This document shows positions 42,356-50,713 of a stretch of 64,000 nt of DNA, piece after piece. A program made the position numbers and the translations under genes. The notes below the pieces were generated by a model. The model worked only from the letters and a program-made list of their open reading frames with translations. It searched no databases and had not been told where the DNA came from. The DNA comes from Billgrantia ethanolica (GTDB taxonomy: Bacteria > Pseudomonadota > Gammaproteobacteria > Pseudomonadales > Halomonadaceae), in contig NZ_JABFTX010000001.1 of the NCBI RefSeq assembly GCF_021404305.1, forward strand, positions 806,001-870,000, written 5' to 3'. Within the stretch, counting starts at the first letter, position 1. Every line of letters starts with the position of its first letter.

Positions 42356-42384
42356 ATACTAGAAAGCCGACAGGTCGGTGTCAA
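42356..42384 (-). promoter_or_regulatory. Strong sigma-70 promoter of the TAXI-TRAP-crotonase-dehydrogenase operon
   Basis: On the minus strand: consensus TTGACA (42384-42379), 17-bp spacer, TAGTAT (42361-42356). The spacer contains the palindrome CCGACAGGTCGG (42367-42378), a possible second operator. Transcription would begin near 42349. Confidence 0.75.
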
Positions 42385-42554
42385 CGAATGCGAGAGCATC
42401 GCCTGAGGGTGAGCTTCCGCTACGCGAAACCGACCTGTGGATGACTTCCAAAAGGCTGTTGAAATAACGAGTTGCCAGCTATCGACGGGCGCAGGGAGAA
42501 GGCAGTGTTAGACCAAGGTTCAATGCCCGGAGGGGCGATTTCTGGGCGTCTCGA

Positions 42555-44267
42555 TCACTGCGAGGGACGTGAGAGTTCGCGCCAGGCGGCGAACGTGCTG
42601 AGGAAGACCCGCCCCGTCATGTCGTCGAGAAAGTCGCTGCACTTGAGGCGATCCATCACCGGGCCTTTCACTTCGGCCAGATGCAGGGTGACGCGGGAGT
42701 CCTTGAGCCGCGCATTGATGGCATCGAGACTCTCCAGCGCCGAGGCATCGATCAGGTTGACGGCCGAGCAGATCAGTACCACGTGCTCGAGCTCCGGGCG
42801 CGTGGCCACCAGGTCGTAGACGGTGTCCTCGAGGTAGCGTGCATTGGCGAAATAGAGGCTTTCGTCGATGCGCAGCAGCGCCACGTGACTGACGGTCTCG
42901 GTCTCGTGACGTTCGACGTTGCGGAAATGTTCGGTGCCGGGGATACGGCCGACCAGGGCGCTGTGAGGGCGGCTGGTGCGGTAGAGAAACAGGCCGATCG
43001 AGATGGCGACCCCGCTGATGATACCGGTTTCGACGCCCTCAAGCAGGGTCAGCAGGATGGTGACCGCCATGGCGAAGAAGTCGCTGCGTGAATAGCGCCA
43101 GGTCTGACGGATCAGGGGAATGTCGATCAAGGTCAGGATCGAGACCGTGATCGTCGCCGCCAGGGTGGCGATAGGCAGGTAGGCCAGGGCCGGGGTGAGA
43201 AACAGCGTCACGGCGCCGATGCCGATGGCCGCGAACATGCCGGCCAGCGGCGTCTGGGCGCCGGCATCGTAGTTGATGACCGTGCGCGTCAGGCCACCGC
43301 TGACCGGCATCCCCGCGGTGAAGGCGGCGGCGAGGTTGGCCCCGCCCAGGCCTACCAGTTCCTGATTGGGCGAGATGCGCTCGCGGCGTCGGGCCGCCAG
43401 CATCTGCCCCATGGAAACCGATTCGACGAAACCCACCACGCTGATCAGCAGGGCGGGAACCAGCAGCGCCTGCCACAGCGGAGCGTCGAAGCCCGGTATG
43501 CTCAATGGCGGCAGGCCCTGGGGAATGTCGCCGATCACGGCGACGCCGATGGCGTCGAGTTCCAGTTGCCAGGTCACGAGCGTCGTCACGACCACGGCGA
43601 AGACGGGGCCCGAGCGGGTGAGCAGGTCGGCCAGCGGTCGGGAGAGGCCGAGGCCACGCAGCGCGGAGCGACCGTATTGGCGCAGCAGCAGCAGGAACAG
43701 CAGACTGCCTGCGCCGATGGCCAGAGTCGGCAGATGCATGTCAGGCAGGCCGCGGACCAGCTCGACCAGGCGTGGCAGCAGTTCGCGCGCGGTAAGCTCC
43801 ACGCCGAGCAGATGGCCGATCTGGCTGGCGGCGATGAGCAGACCCGAGGCGGCGAGAAAGCCGGCGATGACGGGATGGCTGAGGAAGTTGGCCACGAAGC
43901 CCATGCGCAGCAGCCCCATGAGCAACAGCATGAGGCCAGACAGAAGAGAGAGAATCAGGGCCGCCTGCAGATACTCGGGGGTGCCTGGCGTGGCCACACC
44001 CGACAGCGCCGCGCCGGTCATCAGTGCGACGATGGCCACCGGCCCCACGGCCAGGGTGCGGCTGGTCCCCAGCACGACGTAGGCCAACGCCGGCAGCAGG
44101 CTGGCATAAAGACCCACTACCGCCGGCAGGCCCGCCAGTACGGCATAGGCCAGCGACTGGGGTATCACCATGATGGTGACGATCAGACCCGCCAGCAGAT
44201 CGGCACCGCCCAGGCGGCGGTTGTAGTGGGGGAGCCATGTCAGGATCGGCAGGTAGCGTCTGAGCAT
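42555..44267 (-). CDS. SulP-family anion transporter with STAS domain
   Basis: 570 aa. About 12-14 membrane helices starting with DLLAGLIVTIMVIPQSLAYAVLAGLP (the SulP signature), NLAAAFTAGMPVSGGLTRTVINYDAGAQT in the core, and a cytoplasmic STAS domain from about 440 (VSHVALLRIDESLYFANARYLED ... LICSAVNLIDASALESL). Related proteins carry sulfate, bicarbonate, or dicarboxylates (DauA). It is a single gene; metY, a sulfide-using enzyme, is divergent, which fits sulfate as a cargo, but this is only context. Confidence 0.88.
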   Translation of the reverse strand: MLRRYLPILTWLPHYNRRLGGADLLAGLIVTIMVIPQSLAYAVLAGLPAVVGLYASLLPALAYVVLGTSRTLAVGPVAIVALMTGAALSGVATPGTPEYLQAALILSLLSGLMLLLMGLLRMGFVANFLSHPVIAGFLAASGLLIAASQIGHLLGVELTARELLPRLVELVRGLPDMHLPTLAIGAGSLLFLLLLRQYGRSALRGLGLSRPLADLLTRSGPVFAVVVTTLVTWQLELDAIGVAVIGDIPQGLPPLSIPGFDAPLWQALLVPALLISVVGFVESVSMGQMLAARRRERISPNQELVGLGGANLAAAFTAGMPVSGGLTRTVINYDAGAQTPLAGMFAAIGIGAVTLFLTPALAYLPIATLAATITVSILTLIDIPLIRQTWRYSRSDFFAMAVTILLTLLEGVETGIISGVAISIGLFLYRTSRPHSALVGRIPGTEHFRNVERHETETVSHVALLRIDESLYFANARYLEDTVYDLVATRPELEHVVLICSAVNLIDASALESLDAINARLKDSRVTLHLAEVKGPVMDRLKCSDFLDDMTGRVFLSTFAAWRELSRPSQ

Positions 44268-44427
44268 CCCGTCTCTTGATCGTCAGGGGAATGGGTCAAC
44301 CAGACTAAACGATATTGGTGGTAGGGTTGAGTCTTGGTTAGCATCAGGTGAAACAACGTAGTCAGCAAGACCACTCATACTAACCCAGGAAATGCTGAAC
44401 AAATCGACGAGCGAAATGAAGCGGCTA

Positions 44428-44446
44428 GGTTCGTTCCCGACGAACC
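44428..44446. repeat. Hairpin in the leader region upstream of metY
   Basis: GGTTCGT-TCCCG-ACGAACC, 7-bp perfect stem and 5-nt loop, about 100 bp before the metY ATG. It may be an operator or leader RNA stem. The divergent gap 44268-44544 holds no other gene. Confidence 0.5.
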
Positions 44447-44455
44447 AACGCACTT

Positions 44456-44471
44456 CCCACATCCCTGTGGG
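44456..44471. repeat. Second hairpin in the metY leader region
   Basis: CCCACA-TCCC-TGTGGG, 6-bp perfect stem and 4-nt loop, 9 bp after the first hairpin. No T-run follows. Confidence 0.45.
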
Positions 44472-44544
44472 TCGCAAGGCGCACCGTGCAGCGCAGTGAT
44501 TCGTTCGCGTGTCTGTGCAGCGTTTCCCACAATCAGGACACGCC

Positions 44545-45819
44545 ATGAAGCCCGAAACTATCGCCCTACATCACGGTTACGCTCCCGACGACCAGCACGC
44601 CGTGGCAGTGCCGATCCATCAGACCACTTCGTTCTCCTTCGACAGCGCCCAGCACGCCGCCGACCTGTTCGATCTCAAGGTCGAGGGCAACATCTATTCG
44701 CGCATCATGAATCCCACCTGCGCGGTGCTGGAGCAGCGCATTGCCGCACTGGAAGGCGGCATCGCCGGCCTGGCCGTGGCTTCCGGCATGGCGGCGATCA
44801 CCTATGCGATCCAGACCATTGCCGAAGCGGGCGACAATATCGTCTCCATCAGCGAACTCTACGGCGGCACCTACAACCTGTTCGCCCATACCTTGCCGCG
44901 TCAGGGAATCGAGGTGCGTTTCGCCGACAAGGACGACATCGCCGGGATCGAGTCGCTGATAGATGCGCGCACCAAGGCAGTGTTCTGCGAGAGTGTCGGC
45001 AACCCGTCCGGCAGCGTGGTCGACATGGCCAGGCTGGCCGAGGTCGCCCATCGACACGGCGTGCCGGTGATCGTCGACAATACCGTGCCGACACCTTTTC
45101 TGTGGCGGCCAATCGAGCATGGCGCCGACATCGTGATTCACTCGGCCACCAAGTATATCGGCGGTCACGGCACCACGGTGGGCGGCGTCATCGTCGATTC
45201 GGGCAAGTTTCCCTGGGCCGACCATGCGCAGCGTTTCCCGCTGCTCAACGAGCCGGACGTCTCCTACCACGGCGTGTGCTACACCCGTGACGTCGGCGAG
45301 GCGGCCTTCATCGCCCGAGCCCGGGTCGTACCGCTGCGCAACATGGGGGCTGCGCTCTCGGCCCAGGCGGCCTGGAACCTGCTGCAGGGGCTGGAAACCC
45401 TTGCGCTGCGCATCGAGCGTATTTGCGACAATGCGCTGAAAGTGGCCAAGTATCTCGAAGCGCACGATGCGGTCACATGGGTCCAGTATGCCGGCTTGCC
45501 CGACCACAAGGATCACGAGCTCGCGCAGCGCTACATGGGCGGCAGGGCTTCGGGCATCTTGAGCTTCGGCATCCAGGGCGGCCGCGAGGCGGGAGCACGC
45601 TTCTACGATGCGCTGGGCATGATCCTGCGTCTGGTCAACATCGGCGATGCCAAGACCTGTTCCTCGATTCCGGCTTCGACCACCCATCGTCAATTGAGCG
45701 ATGAAGAGCTGGCAGCGGCCGGCGTGACGCCGGACATGGTGCGGCTCTCCATTGGCATCGAGCACGTCGACGATATCATCGCCGACCTGGAACAGGCGCT
45801 GACCTCCAGCCAGCGCTGA
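44545..45819 (+). CDS. metY: O-acetylhomoserine sulfhydrylase
   Basis: 424 aa. PLP-dependent Cys/Met-metabolism enzyme that makes homocysteine directly from O-acetylhomoserine and sulfide. Motifs: QTTSFSFDSAQHAADLFDL, YSRIMNPTCAVLEQRIAALEGG, SGMAAITYAI, SELYGGTYNLF and the PLP lysine Lys203 in HSATKYIGGHGTTVGG. The SRIMNPT wording and the 424-aa length fit MetY and not the shorter MetB/MetZ. ATG 44545 with AGGA upstream. Ends in a good terminator. Confidence 0.92.
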   Translation: MKPETIALHHGYAPDDQHAVAVPIHQTTSFSFDSAQHAADLFDLKVEGNIYSRIMNPTCAVLEQRIAALEGGIAGLAVASGMAAITYAIQTIAEAGDNIVSISELYGGTYNLFAHTLPRQGIEVRFADKDDIAGIESLIDARTKAVFCESVGNPSGSVVDMARLAEVAHRHGVPVIVDNTVPTPFLWRPIEHGADIVIHSATKYIGGHGTTVGGVIVDSGKFPWADHAQRFPLLNEPDVSYHGVCYTRDVGEAAFIARARVVPLRNMGAALSAQAAWNLLQGLETLALRIERICDNALKVAKYLEAHDAVTWVQYAGLPDHKDHELAQRYMGGRASGILSFGIQGGREAGARFYDALGMILRLVNIGDAKTCSSIPASTTHRQLSDEELAAAGVTPDMVRLSIGIEHVDDIIADLEQALTSSQR

Positions 45820-45825
45820 GACCGC

Positions 45826-45850
45826 GGGTCGCCCGACCGGGCGGCCCTTT
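45826..45850 (+). terminator. Intrinsic terminator of metY
   Basis: GGGTCGCCC-GACC-GGGCGGCCC with one G-T pair, 9-bp stem, 4-nt loop, then TTTCTCT. It begins 7 bp after the metY stop. Confidence 0.75.
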
Positions 45851-45990
45851 CTCTGAGACAAGCTATGACTATCGGCCGCTCCATCGCGGGCTTGAGTTGT
45901 GCTTTCGTCTCTCAGGCCAAAGTGGTGATGCCAATACTACTTACATGGCGATAATCTCTCACTACATTCAATAACAAGAGACGAGACGTC

Positions 45991-47580
45991 ATGCGGATTC
46001 TGATGCTTCTGCTGGCCGCACTTTCGCTTGCCGGCGGATTCTCTCTCGTCAGCCTCGGCGGTGCGGGCTGGGAAGCCTGGTCTGGCGTGGGGCTGGGATT
46101 GTTGGCCGGCGTCCTGATGGCGTTGAGCGGGGCGGTGGCCGTGTATCGCGCCAATGCGCAAGAGCTTGACGCAGAGAGCCGCACCCTGTTGCCCATCACC
46201 CGTGACTACCTCTCGTTGCGTCGCATGGCCCATGGCCTGATCCGCCAGGCCAGCACCACGGCCATCGCGTCTGCCGAGGTGTCCCACCATGCCGATCGCA
46301 TGGACCATCGTCTCGAGCGCCAGGAGCATACGGTTCGGGAAGCATCCTCGAGCATGGCGGCGATCACCTCGGCCATCGAGCAGGTGGCTGCCAGCGCCGC
46401 CAACGTGGCCACTCTGGCCAGTCGTTCGCGGGATGCCAGTCACGTCAGCCGCGAGTCGCTGAGTCAGGTCATCGAAGAGATGCAGGCGCTGGCGGAGCGT
46501 TCCGAGGAGGCTCTGGAACTGCTCAACGTGCTGAGTCAGAAGGCCGACAGCGTGCGCCATGTCACCTCCCTGATCGAAGAGATTGCCGAGCAGACCAACC
46601 TGCTGTCCCTCAATGCTTCCATCGAAGCCGCCCGGGCCGGTGAGCACGGTCGTGGATTTGCCGTGGTGGCTGGCGAGGTGCGTCAGCTTGCCGGCCGCAC
46701 GGCGGATGCGACCCGCAACGTCGAGGCCTTGGTGGGCGACATCGGCGATAGCAGCCATCGTGTGGTCGATACCATCGGCCACCTGATGCAGCGGGTGGGA
46801 GAGCGTGCCAAGGAGATGAGCAAGGTGGGAGAGCAGCTCACCGAGATGACCGGGCACTTCGATCAGGTGGAGGGCGAGATTCGCTCGATTGCCGTGGCCA
46901 TGGAAGATACCAACAAGCATTCACAGCGCGTGGCCGGTACCCTCTCCACGCTGCAAGAAGATGCTGAGCAGGGTAATCGCGACATGCATGGGTTGGCCAG
47001 CCAGGCCCGGGCGCTCATGGCAGGCGCCGAGGGGGTCGACGCAGCGTTGGCACAGCAGCGCCTCGAAGGGCGCCATCAGCAGGTATTCGAGGCAGCCCGG
47101 GAAACGGCGGTCAAGCTCGGCAAGTTGCTCGAATCCGCGATCAAGAAGGGCGACCTTGACGAACACACCCTGTTCCACGCGTCCTATACTCCCATTCCCG
47201 GCACCAACCCGCAGCAGTACGTAACCGGTTTCGTCGATTACACCGACGAGCACTTCCCGCCACTTCAGGAACCGCTGCTGGAGCGCCTGGGTGTTGCCTA
47301 CGCCATCGGTATCGATCGTCGCGGCTACATTCCCACGCACAACCACAGCGTAAGTCAGCCGCCAACCGGCGACTACGAGCACGATCTGAAATTCTGTCGC
47401 AATCGACGCATCTACGAGGATGCGACGGGGCAGCGTTGCGGGAGCCATGAGCAGACGCTCCTGCTGCAAACCTATAAGCGCGATACCGGCGAAATCATGC
47501 ACGACCTCTCCGTGCCGATCTATGTCGAAGGCAAGCACTGGGGTGGCTTCCGCGTAGGCTACAAGCCAGAAATCGCCTGA
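45991..47580 (+). CDS. Methyl-accepting chemotaxis protein with C-terminal cytoplasmic sensor domain
   Basis: 529 aa. Two closely spaced N-terminal membrane helices (about 3-22 and 28-50) leave no room for a periplasmic sensor. The signalling domain follows, with the hairpin tip [30 protein letters not shown] (about residues 196-225). Residues 360-529 form a separate domain containing [16 protein letters not shown] and ending in HWGGFRVGY, a pattern found in cytoplasmic Cache/PAS-like sensory modules at the end of some chemoreceptors. No other chemotaxis gene is nearby. A sigma-28-like -10 (GGCGATAA, 45947-45954) is present but without a -35. Confidence 0.88.
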   Translation: MRILMLLLAALSLAGGFSLVSLGGAGWEAWSGVGLGLLAGVLMALSGAVAVYRANAQELDAESRTLLPITRDYLSLRRMAHGLIRQASTTAIASAEVSHHADRMDHRLERQEHTVREASSSMAAITSAIEQVAASAANVATLASRSRDASHVSRESLSQVIEEMQALAERSEEALELLNVLSQKADSVRHVTSLIEEIAEQTNLLSLNASIEAARAGEHGRGFAVVAGEVRQLAGRTADATRNVEALVGDIGDSSHRVVDTIGHLMQRVGERAKEMSKVGEQLTEMTGHFDQVEGEIRSIAVAMEDTNKHSQRVAGTLSTLQEDAEQGNRDMHGLASQARALMAGAEGVDAALAQQRLEGRHQQVFEAARETAVKLGKLLESAIKKGDLDEHTLFHASYTPIPGTNPQQYVTGFVDYTDEHFPPLQEPLLERLGVAYAIGIDRRGYIPTHNHSVSQPPTGDYEHDLKFCRNRRIYEDATGQRCGSHEQTLLLQTYKRDTGEIMHDLSVPIYVEGKHWGGFRVGYKPEIA

Positions 47581-47607
47581 GCCGGCCGGCTCGGACCGAA
47601 GTGACAT

Positions 47608-48756
47608 TCAATGTCGGTAGCGGGTCATGAAACGCTCGTCCAGCCAGTGTTTCCACAGCAGGCTGCTGCGGCCGGCCCACCATAGCCGGCCACGGATGGC
47701 CAAGCCTTGGTCCTGCCCCAGATTGAGGATCGTCAGCGCCTGGGCCTGGGGCCGGTAACGCTGCAATGGGCTGCCCTGCAGGCGAGCCTTGAGATTCGCC
47801 AGCAGCACCGGGGCCTGACGTACGCCGTAGACACCGAGCCGCGGCAAGGCGTGCTCCACCAGGGCAGCACAGTCGCCGGCAGCGAACACGTCCGGGTCGT
47901 CTACGCTCTGCAGGGTGCTGTGCACGGCCAGGCCTCTGCTACCAATGAGCGTCAGCCCCAGGCCGTCAAGCGCGCCCGGTGGAGCCAGGCCGCCGGCATG
48001 GATGACGTGTTCGCACTCGAGCAGGCGCAGGGCGTCCTGGCCCATGGGCACGCCCTCCTCCGCCATCAGCAGGCCGTCGCGGTGATGCGAGACGGCACGC
48101 ATTCCAACTCGCACCACCACGCCGATGCGGCGCAGATAGCCTTCGAGCCATCGTCGAGCGCCGGCTGGCGCCGTTGGAATCAGCTTGCGAGTGCTGGAGA
48201 TCAGGGTAATAGTGGCCGGCGACGCGTACCTGACCGCCAGGGAACGCAGGTTGCAAGCCAGCTCCACACCGCTGGCACCGCCGCCCACCACGACCAGCGC
48301 AGGGTGCTCGCCCCGCTCGTAGGCGCTTGTCAGCTGATGGCGAAGAGCGATGAGTCGCGCAATGGGCTTGACCGCCCAGACTCTGGGGCCGTCGGGGTGG
48401 GCGGTAAGCGTCGGTGCGCTGGAGCCCAGATTGAGAGATATCAGGTCATAGTCGAGCGTGCGACCATCCGTCAGCCGAGCCTTGCGCTCGCTCCGATCGA
48501 GCCCCGAGAGTCGGCCGCGAATACTTGCCAGGCCATACCGGCGAGCAAGCCGTACAGGATCGACGCGGATCTCGGCAGGCTCATGCGCGCCGCCGAGTGC
48601 ACCGGCGGCCATTCCGGAGTACCAGAAGGCTCCTGGATCGACGATGGTCATGTCTGCATCGGCCAACCGATGGCGATGGCGCATCAGGTAGAGGTTGGCA
48701 TGGCCAGCACCGATCAGAACGATGTGCGGCCGGCCACCACTTCCCAGCGCCGACAT
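47608..48756 (-). CDS. FAD-dependent pyridine nucleotide-disulfide-type oxidoreductase (NDH-2-like)
   Basis: 382 aa. N-terminal FAD motif IVLIGAGHANLYLMR, NAD(P)-binding LVVVGGGASGVELACNLRSL in the middle and DVFAAGDCAALVEHALPRLGVYGVRQAPVL near the C-terminus. The GAGHANLY variant and the VRQAPVL segment resemble the flavoprotein domain fused to SelD in some bacteria and stand-alone NADH dehydrogenase-like proteins. No redox CxxC pair is visible, so it is not a disulfide reductase. It follows rarD by 4 bp in the same direction. Electron acceptor unknown. Confidence 0.82.
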   Translation of the reverse strand: MSALGSGGRPHIVLIGAGHANLYLMRHRHRLADADMTIVDPGAFWYSGMAAGALGGAHEPAEIRVDPVRLARRYGLASIRGRLSGLDRSERKARLTDGRTLDYDLISLNLGSSAPTLTAHPDGPRVWAVKPIARLIALRHQLTSAYERGEHPALVVVGGGASGVELACNLRSLAVRYASPATITLISSTRKLIPTAPAGARRWLEGYLRRIGVVVRVGMRAVSHHRDGLLMAEEGVPMGQDALRLLECEHVIHAGGLAPPGALDGLGLTLIGSRGLAVHSTLQSVDDPDVFAAGDCAALVEHALPRLGVYGVRQAPVLLANLKARLQGSPLQRYRPQAQALTILNLGQDQGLAIRGRLWWAGRSSLLWKHWLDERFMTRYRH

Positions 48757-48760
48757 GGGA

Positions 48761-49699
48761 TCAAGGCCCCTTGCTCTGCTGCGGTGCGCCGGCCGGAGCG
48801 AGAGGAGAGCGAGACCTCTCGTTCCAGGCCGACCACGAGTAGAGGGCCAGGCTGGCCCAGATCAGCCCGAAGGTACCCAACTGGACCAACGACAGGGGCT
48901 CGCGAAACACCAGCAGGGCGATGAAAAACTGAATGGTGGGGTTCAGGTACATCAAGAAGCCCAGCGTAGCGAGGCGCAGACGTCGCGCTGCACCGGCGAA
49001 GGCCAGCAGGGGAAGAGCGGTAATCACACCGCTGGCGATCAGCAGCAGCGTGAGCCGTGGTGCGTCCATGAAGTGGGAGAGCTCGGCCGCACTGAGCCAG
49101 GCCAGGGCCATCAGCCCCAGCGGTAGCAGCAGCAGGGTTTCGACGAAAAGGCCGGACAGCCCATCCAGCGGGACCTGCTTGCGCAACAGGCCATAGGTGC
49201 CGAAGGTCAAGGCCAGCGACAGGCTGATCCACGGCAGCTCACCCATCAGCAGGAGCTGGATGACGATGGCCGTACCCGCCAACAGCACCGCGACTCGCTG
49301 CAGTCCCGCCATGGCCTCGCGCAGTACCACTAGACCCAGCGCCACGTTGACCAGCGGCGTGAGAAAATAGCCGAGACTGGCCTGAAACACTTGGCGAGTC
49401 TCGACGGCATAGATATACAGCCCCCAGTTGGTGGCGATGAGTACGGCGCAGCCCAGTACTCGGCCCAGACGGCGTGGCTCCGCCAATGCCCGGCGAATCG
49501 GCCCCCAGCGCTTGAGTAGCGTCACCAGCCCGACCAGGAACAGGCAAGACCAGATGATGCGATGAATCAGCACTTCGAAAGCAGGAACGCCCTCGAACAG
49601 GGCGAAGAAGAGAGGAAAGCAGCCCCACATGACATAGGCGAGCAGGCCGAAGCCGACGCCTCTGGCGGCTTCACGATCCGTGAGGGGCAACGCTGACAT
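48761..49699 (-). CDS. rarD: EamA-family transporter RarD
   Basis: 312 aa, ten membrane helices in two EamA repeats. RarD-specific wording: GLLAYVMWGCFPLFFALFEGVPAFEVLIHRIIWS, NWGLYIYAVETRQVFQASLGYFLTPLVNV, SLALTFGTYGLLRKQVPLDGLSGLFVET and GFLMYLNPTIQFFIALLVF. Drug/metabolite exporter of unknown natural cargo. Its 5' region, shared with divergent yafV, contains two sets of short tandem repeats. Confidence 0.9.
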   Translation of the reverse strand: MSALPLTDREAARGVGFGLLAYVMWGCFPLFFALFEGVPAFEVLIHRIIWSCLFLVGLVTLLKRWGPIRRALAEPRRLGRVLGCAVLIATNWGLYIYAVETRQVFQASLGYFLTPLVNVALGLVVLREAMAGLQRVAVLLAGTAIVIQLLLMGELPWISLSLALTFGTYGLLRKQVPLDGLSGLFVETLLLLPLGLMALAWLSAAELSHFMDAPRLTLLLIASGVITALPLLAFAGAARRLRLATLGFLMYLNPTIQFFIALLVFREPLSLVQLGTFGLIWASLALYSWSAWNERSRSPLAPAGAPQQSKGP

Positions 49700-49709
49700 T
49701 TGCGACTCT

Positions 49710-49740
49710 CTGTAAAGTGGAAGGCTGTAATGTGGAAAGG
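49710..49740 (+). repeat. Tandem 15/16-bp repeat, two copies
   Basis: CTGTAAAGTGGAAGG (49710-49724) followed directly by CTGTAATGTGGAAAGG (49725-49740): one substitution and one inserted A. It begins 10 bp upstream of the rarD start. Confidence 0.75.
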
Positions 49741-49759
49741 CTTAAACTTAGCAGGCTAC

Positions 49760-49791
49760 GGTATTGATCACCATGGGTATTGATCAACATG
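49760..49791 (+). repeat. Tandem 16-bp repeat, two copies
   Basis: GGTATTGATCACCATG (49760-49775) and GGTATTGATCAACATG (49776-49791), 15 of 16 identical and exactly adjacent. Each contains the palindrome TGATCA. It lies between divergent rarD and yafV, about 107 bp before yafV. Confidence 0.8.
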
Positions 49792-49897
49792 CTCTTATGC
49801 AGCCTCATGCGAAACGGCATCCGGGCTGACGCACGGCAACGCCTGGGGTAGGCTGGAAGTTTCAATCTCGGGCAAGACTCACAGCAAGGGAACCAAC

Positions 49898-50713
49898 ATG
49901 AGCGATTTGCGTACCACCCTGGTGCAGTGCGACCTGCGATGGGAGGACCCCGATGCAAACTGCCGCCTGCTCGATGAACTGCTGGGTGAGCTCGGCGGTA
50001 AAGAGACCGATCTCATCGTGCTGCCGGAGATGTTCTCTACCGGCTTCACCATGAACTCCCGGGAAATGGCCGAATCCATGGCCGAAAGTCGCGCCGTAGC
50101 CTGGTTGAGCGAGCAGGCCCGCAAGCGCAACTGCGTCGTCACCGGCAGTGTGGCGATCGTCGAGGACGGCCAGTACTACAACCGCCTGGTGTGGGCACGG
50201 CCGGACGGCAGTCTTGTCACCTACGACAAACGGCATCTGTTCCGCATGGCCGGCGAGCATGAGCGGTACTCCATGGGGCACGACAGGGTCATCGTCACGC
50301 TCAAGGGCTTTCGCATCCTGCTCAGCGTCTGCTACGACCTGCGCTTCCCGGTGTGGCTGCGTCAGAGCCCCGAACCCGGCGAACATTTCGAATACGATGC
50401 GCTGCTGTGCGTGGCCAACTGGCCGGCGCCCCGGCGGCACCCGTGGCGAATCCTGCTGCAGGCCCGTGCCATCGAGAATCTGTGCCCGGTCATCGGGGTC
50501 AACCGGGTCGGTGAGGATGCCAATGGCATGCAGTACGCCGGCGACTCGATGCTGGTGGACTTCAAGGGCGAGGCGCTGATCGATGAACCCCACGGTACCA
50601 CATTCATCAAGACCGCCACGCTCTCGCATGCCGATCTCGAGGCCTTCCGCGAGAAGTTTCCCGCCTGGCGCGACGCCGACCACTTCACGCTGGCCGATGG
50701 GGTCGGGTTCTGA
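49898..50713 (+). CDS. yafV: Omega-amidase / nitrilase-family protein YafV
   Basis: 271 aa. Nitrilase-superfamily catalytic triad visible: Glu44 in LPEMFSTGF, Lys111 in TYDKRHLF and Cys145 in LLSVCYDLRFPVW. The wording (FTMNSREMAE, KRHLFRMAGEHERYSMG) is that of YafV, which hydrolyses 2-oxoglutaramate and 2-oxosuccinamate as a metabolite-repair enzyme. Its stop codon overlaps the start of rsuA by one base. Confidence 0.92.
   Translation: MSDLRTTLVQCDLRWEDPDANCRLLDELLGELGGKETDLIVLPEMFSTGFTMNSREMAESMAESRAVAWLSEQARKRNCVVTGSVAIVEDGQYYNRLVWARPDGSLVTYDKRHLFRMAGEHERYSMGHDRVIVTLKGFRILLSVCYDLRFPVWLRQSPEPGEHFEYDALLCVANWPAPRRHPWRILLQARAIENLCPVIGVNRVGEDANGMQYAGDSMLVDFKGEALIDEPHGTTFIKTATLSHADLEAFREKFPAWRDADHFTLADGVGF

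Noticed and set aside
44428..44446. GGTTCGT...ACGAACC stem considered as a tRNA T-arm.
   Set aside because: No acceptor, D or anticodon arm can be folded around it.
44268..44544. SAM riboswitch upstream of metY.
   Set aside because: The two short hairpins do not form the multi-helix junction or conserved core of the SAM-I, SAM-II or SAM/SAH classes that I can recognise.
44283..44546. 87-codon minus-strand frame between sulP and metY.
   Set aside because: No ribosome site, no recognisable domain, and it overlaps the metY leader hairpins.
45947..45954. Sigma-28 flagellar promoter for the chemoreceptor gene.
   Set aside because: GGCGATAA matches the -10 at 7 of 8 positions, but no TAAA-type -35 occurs at the required distance.
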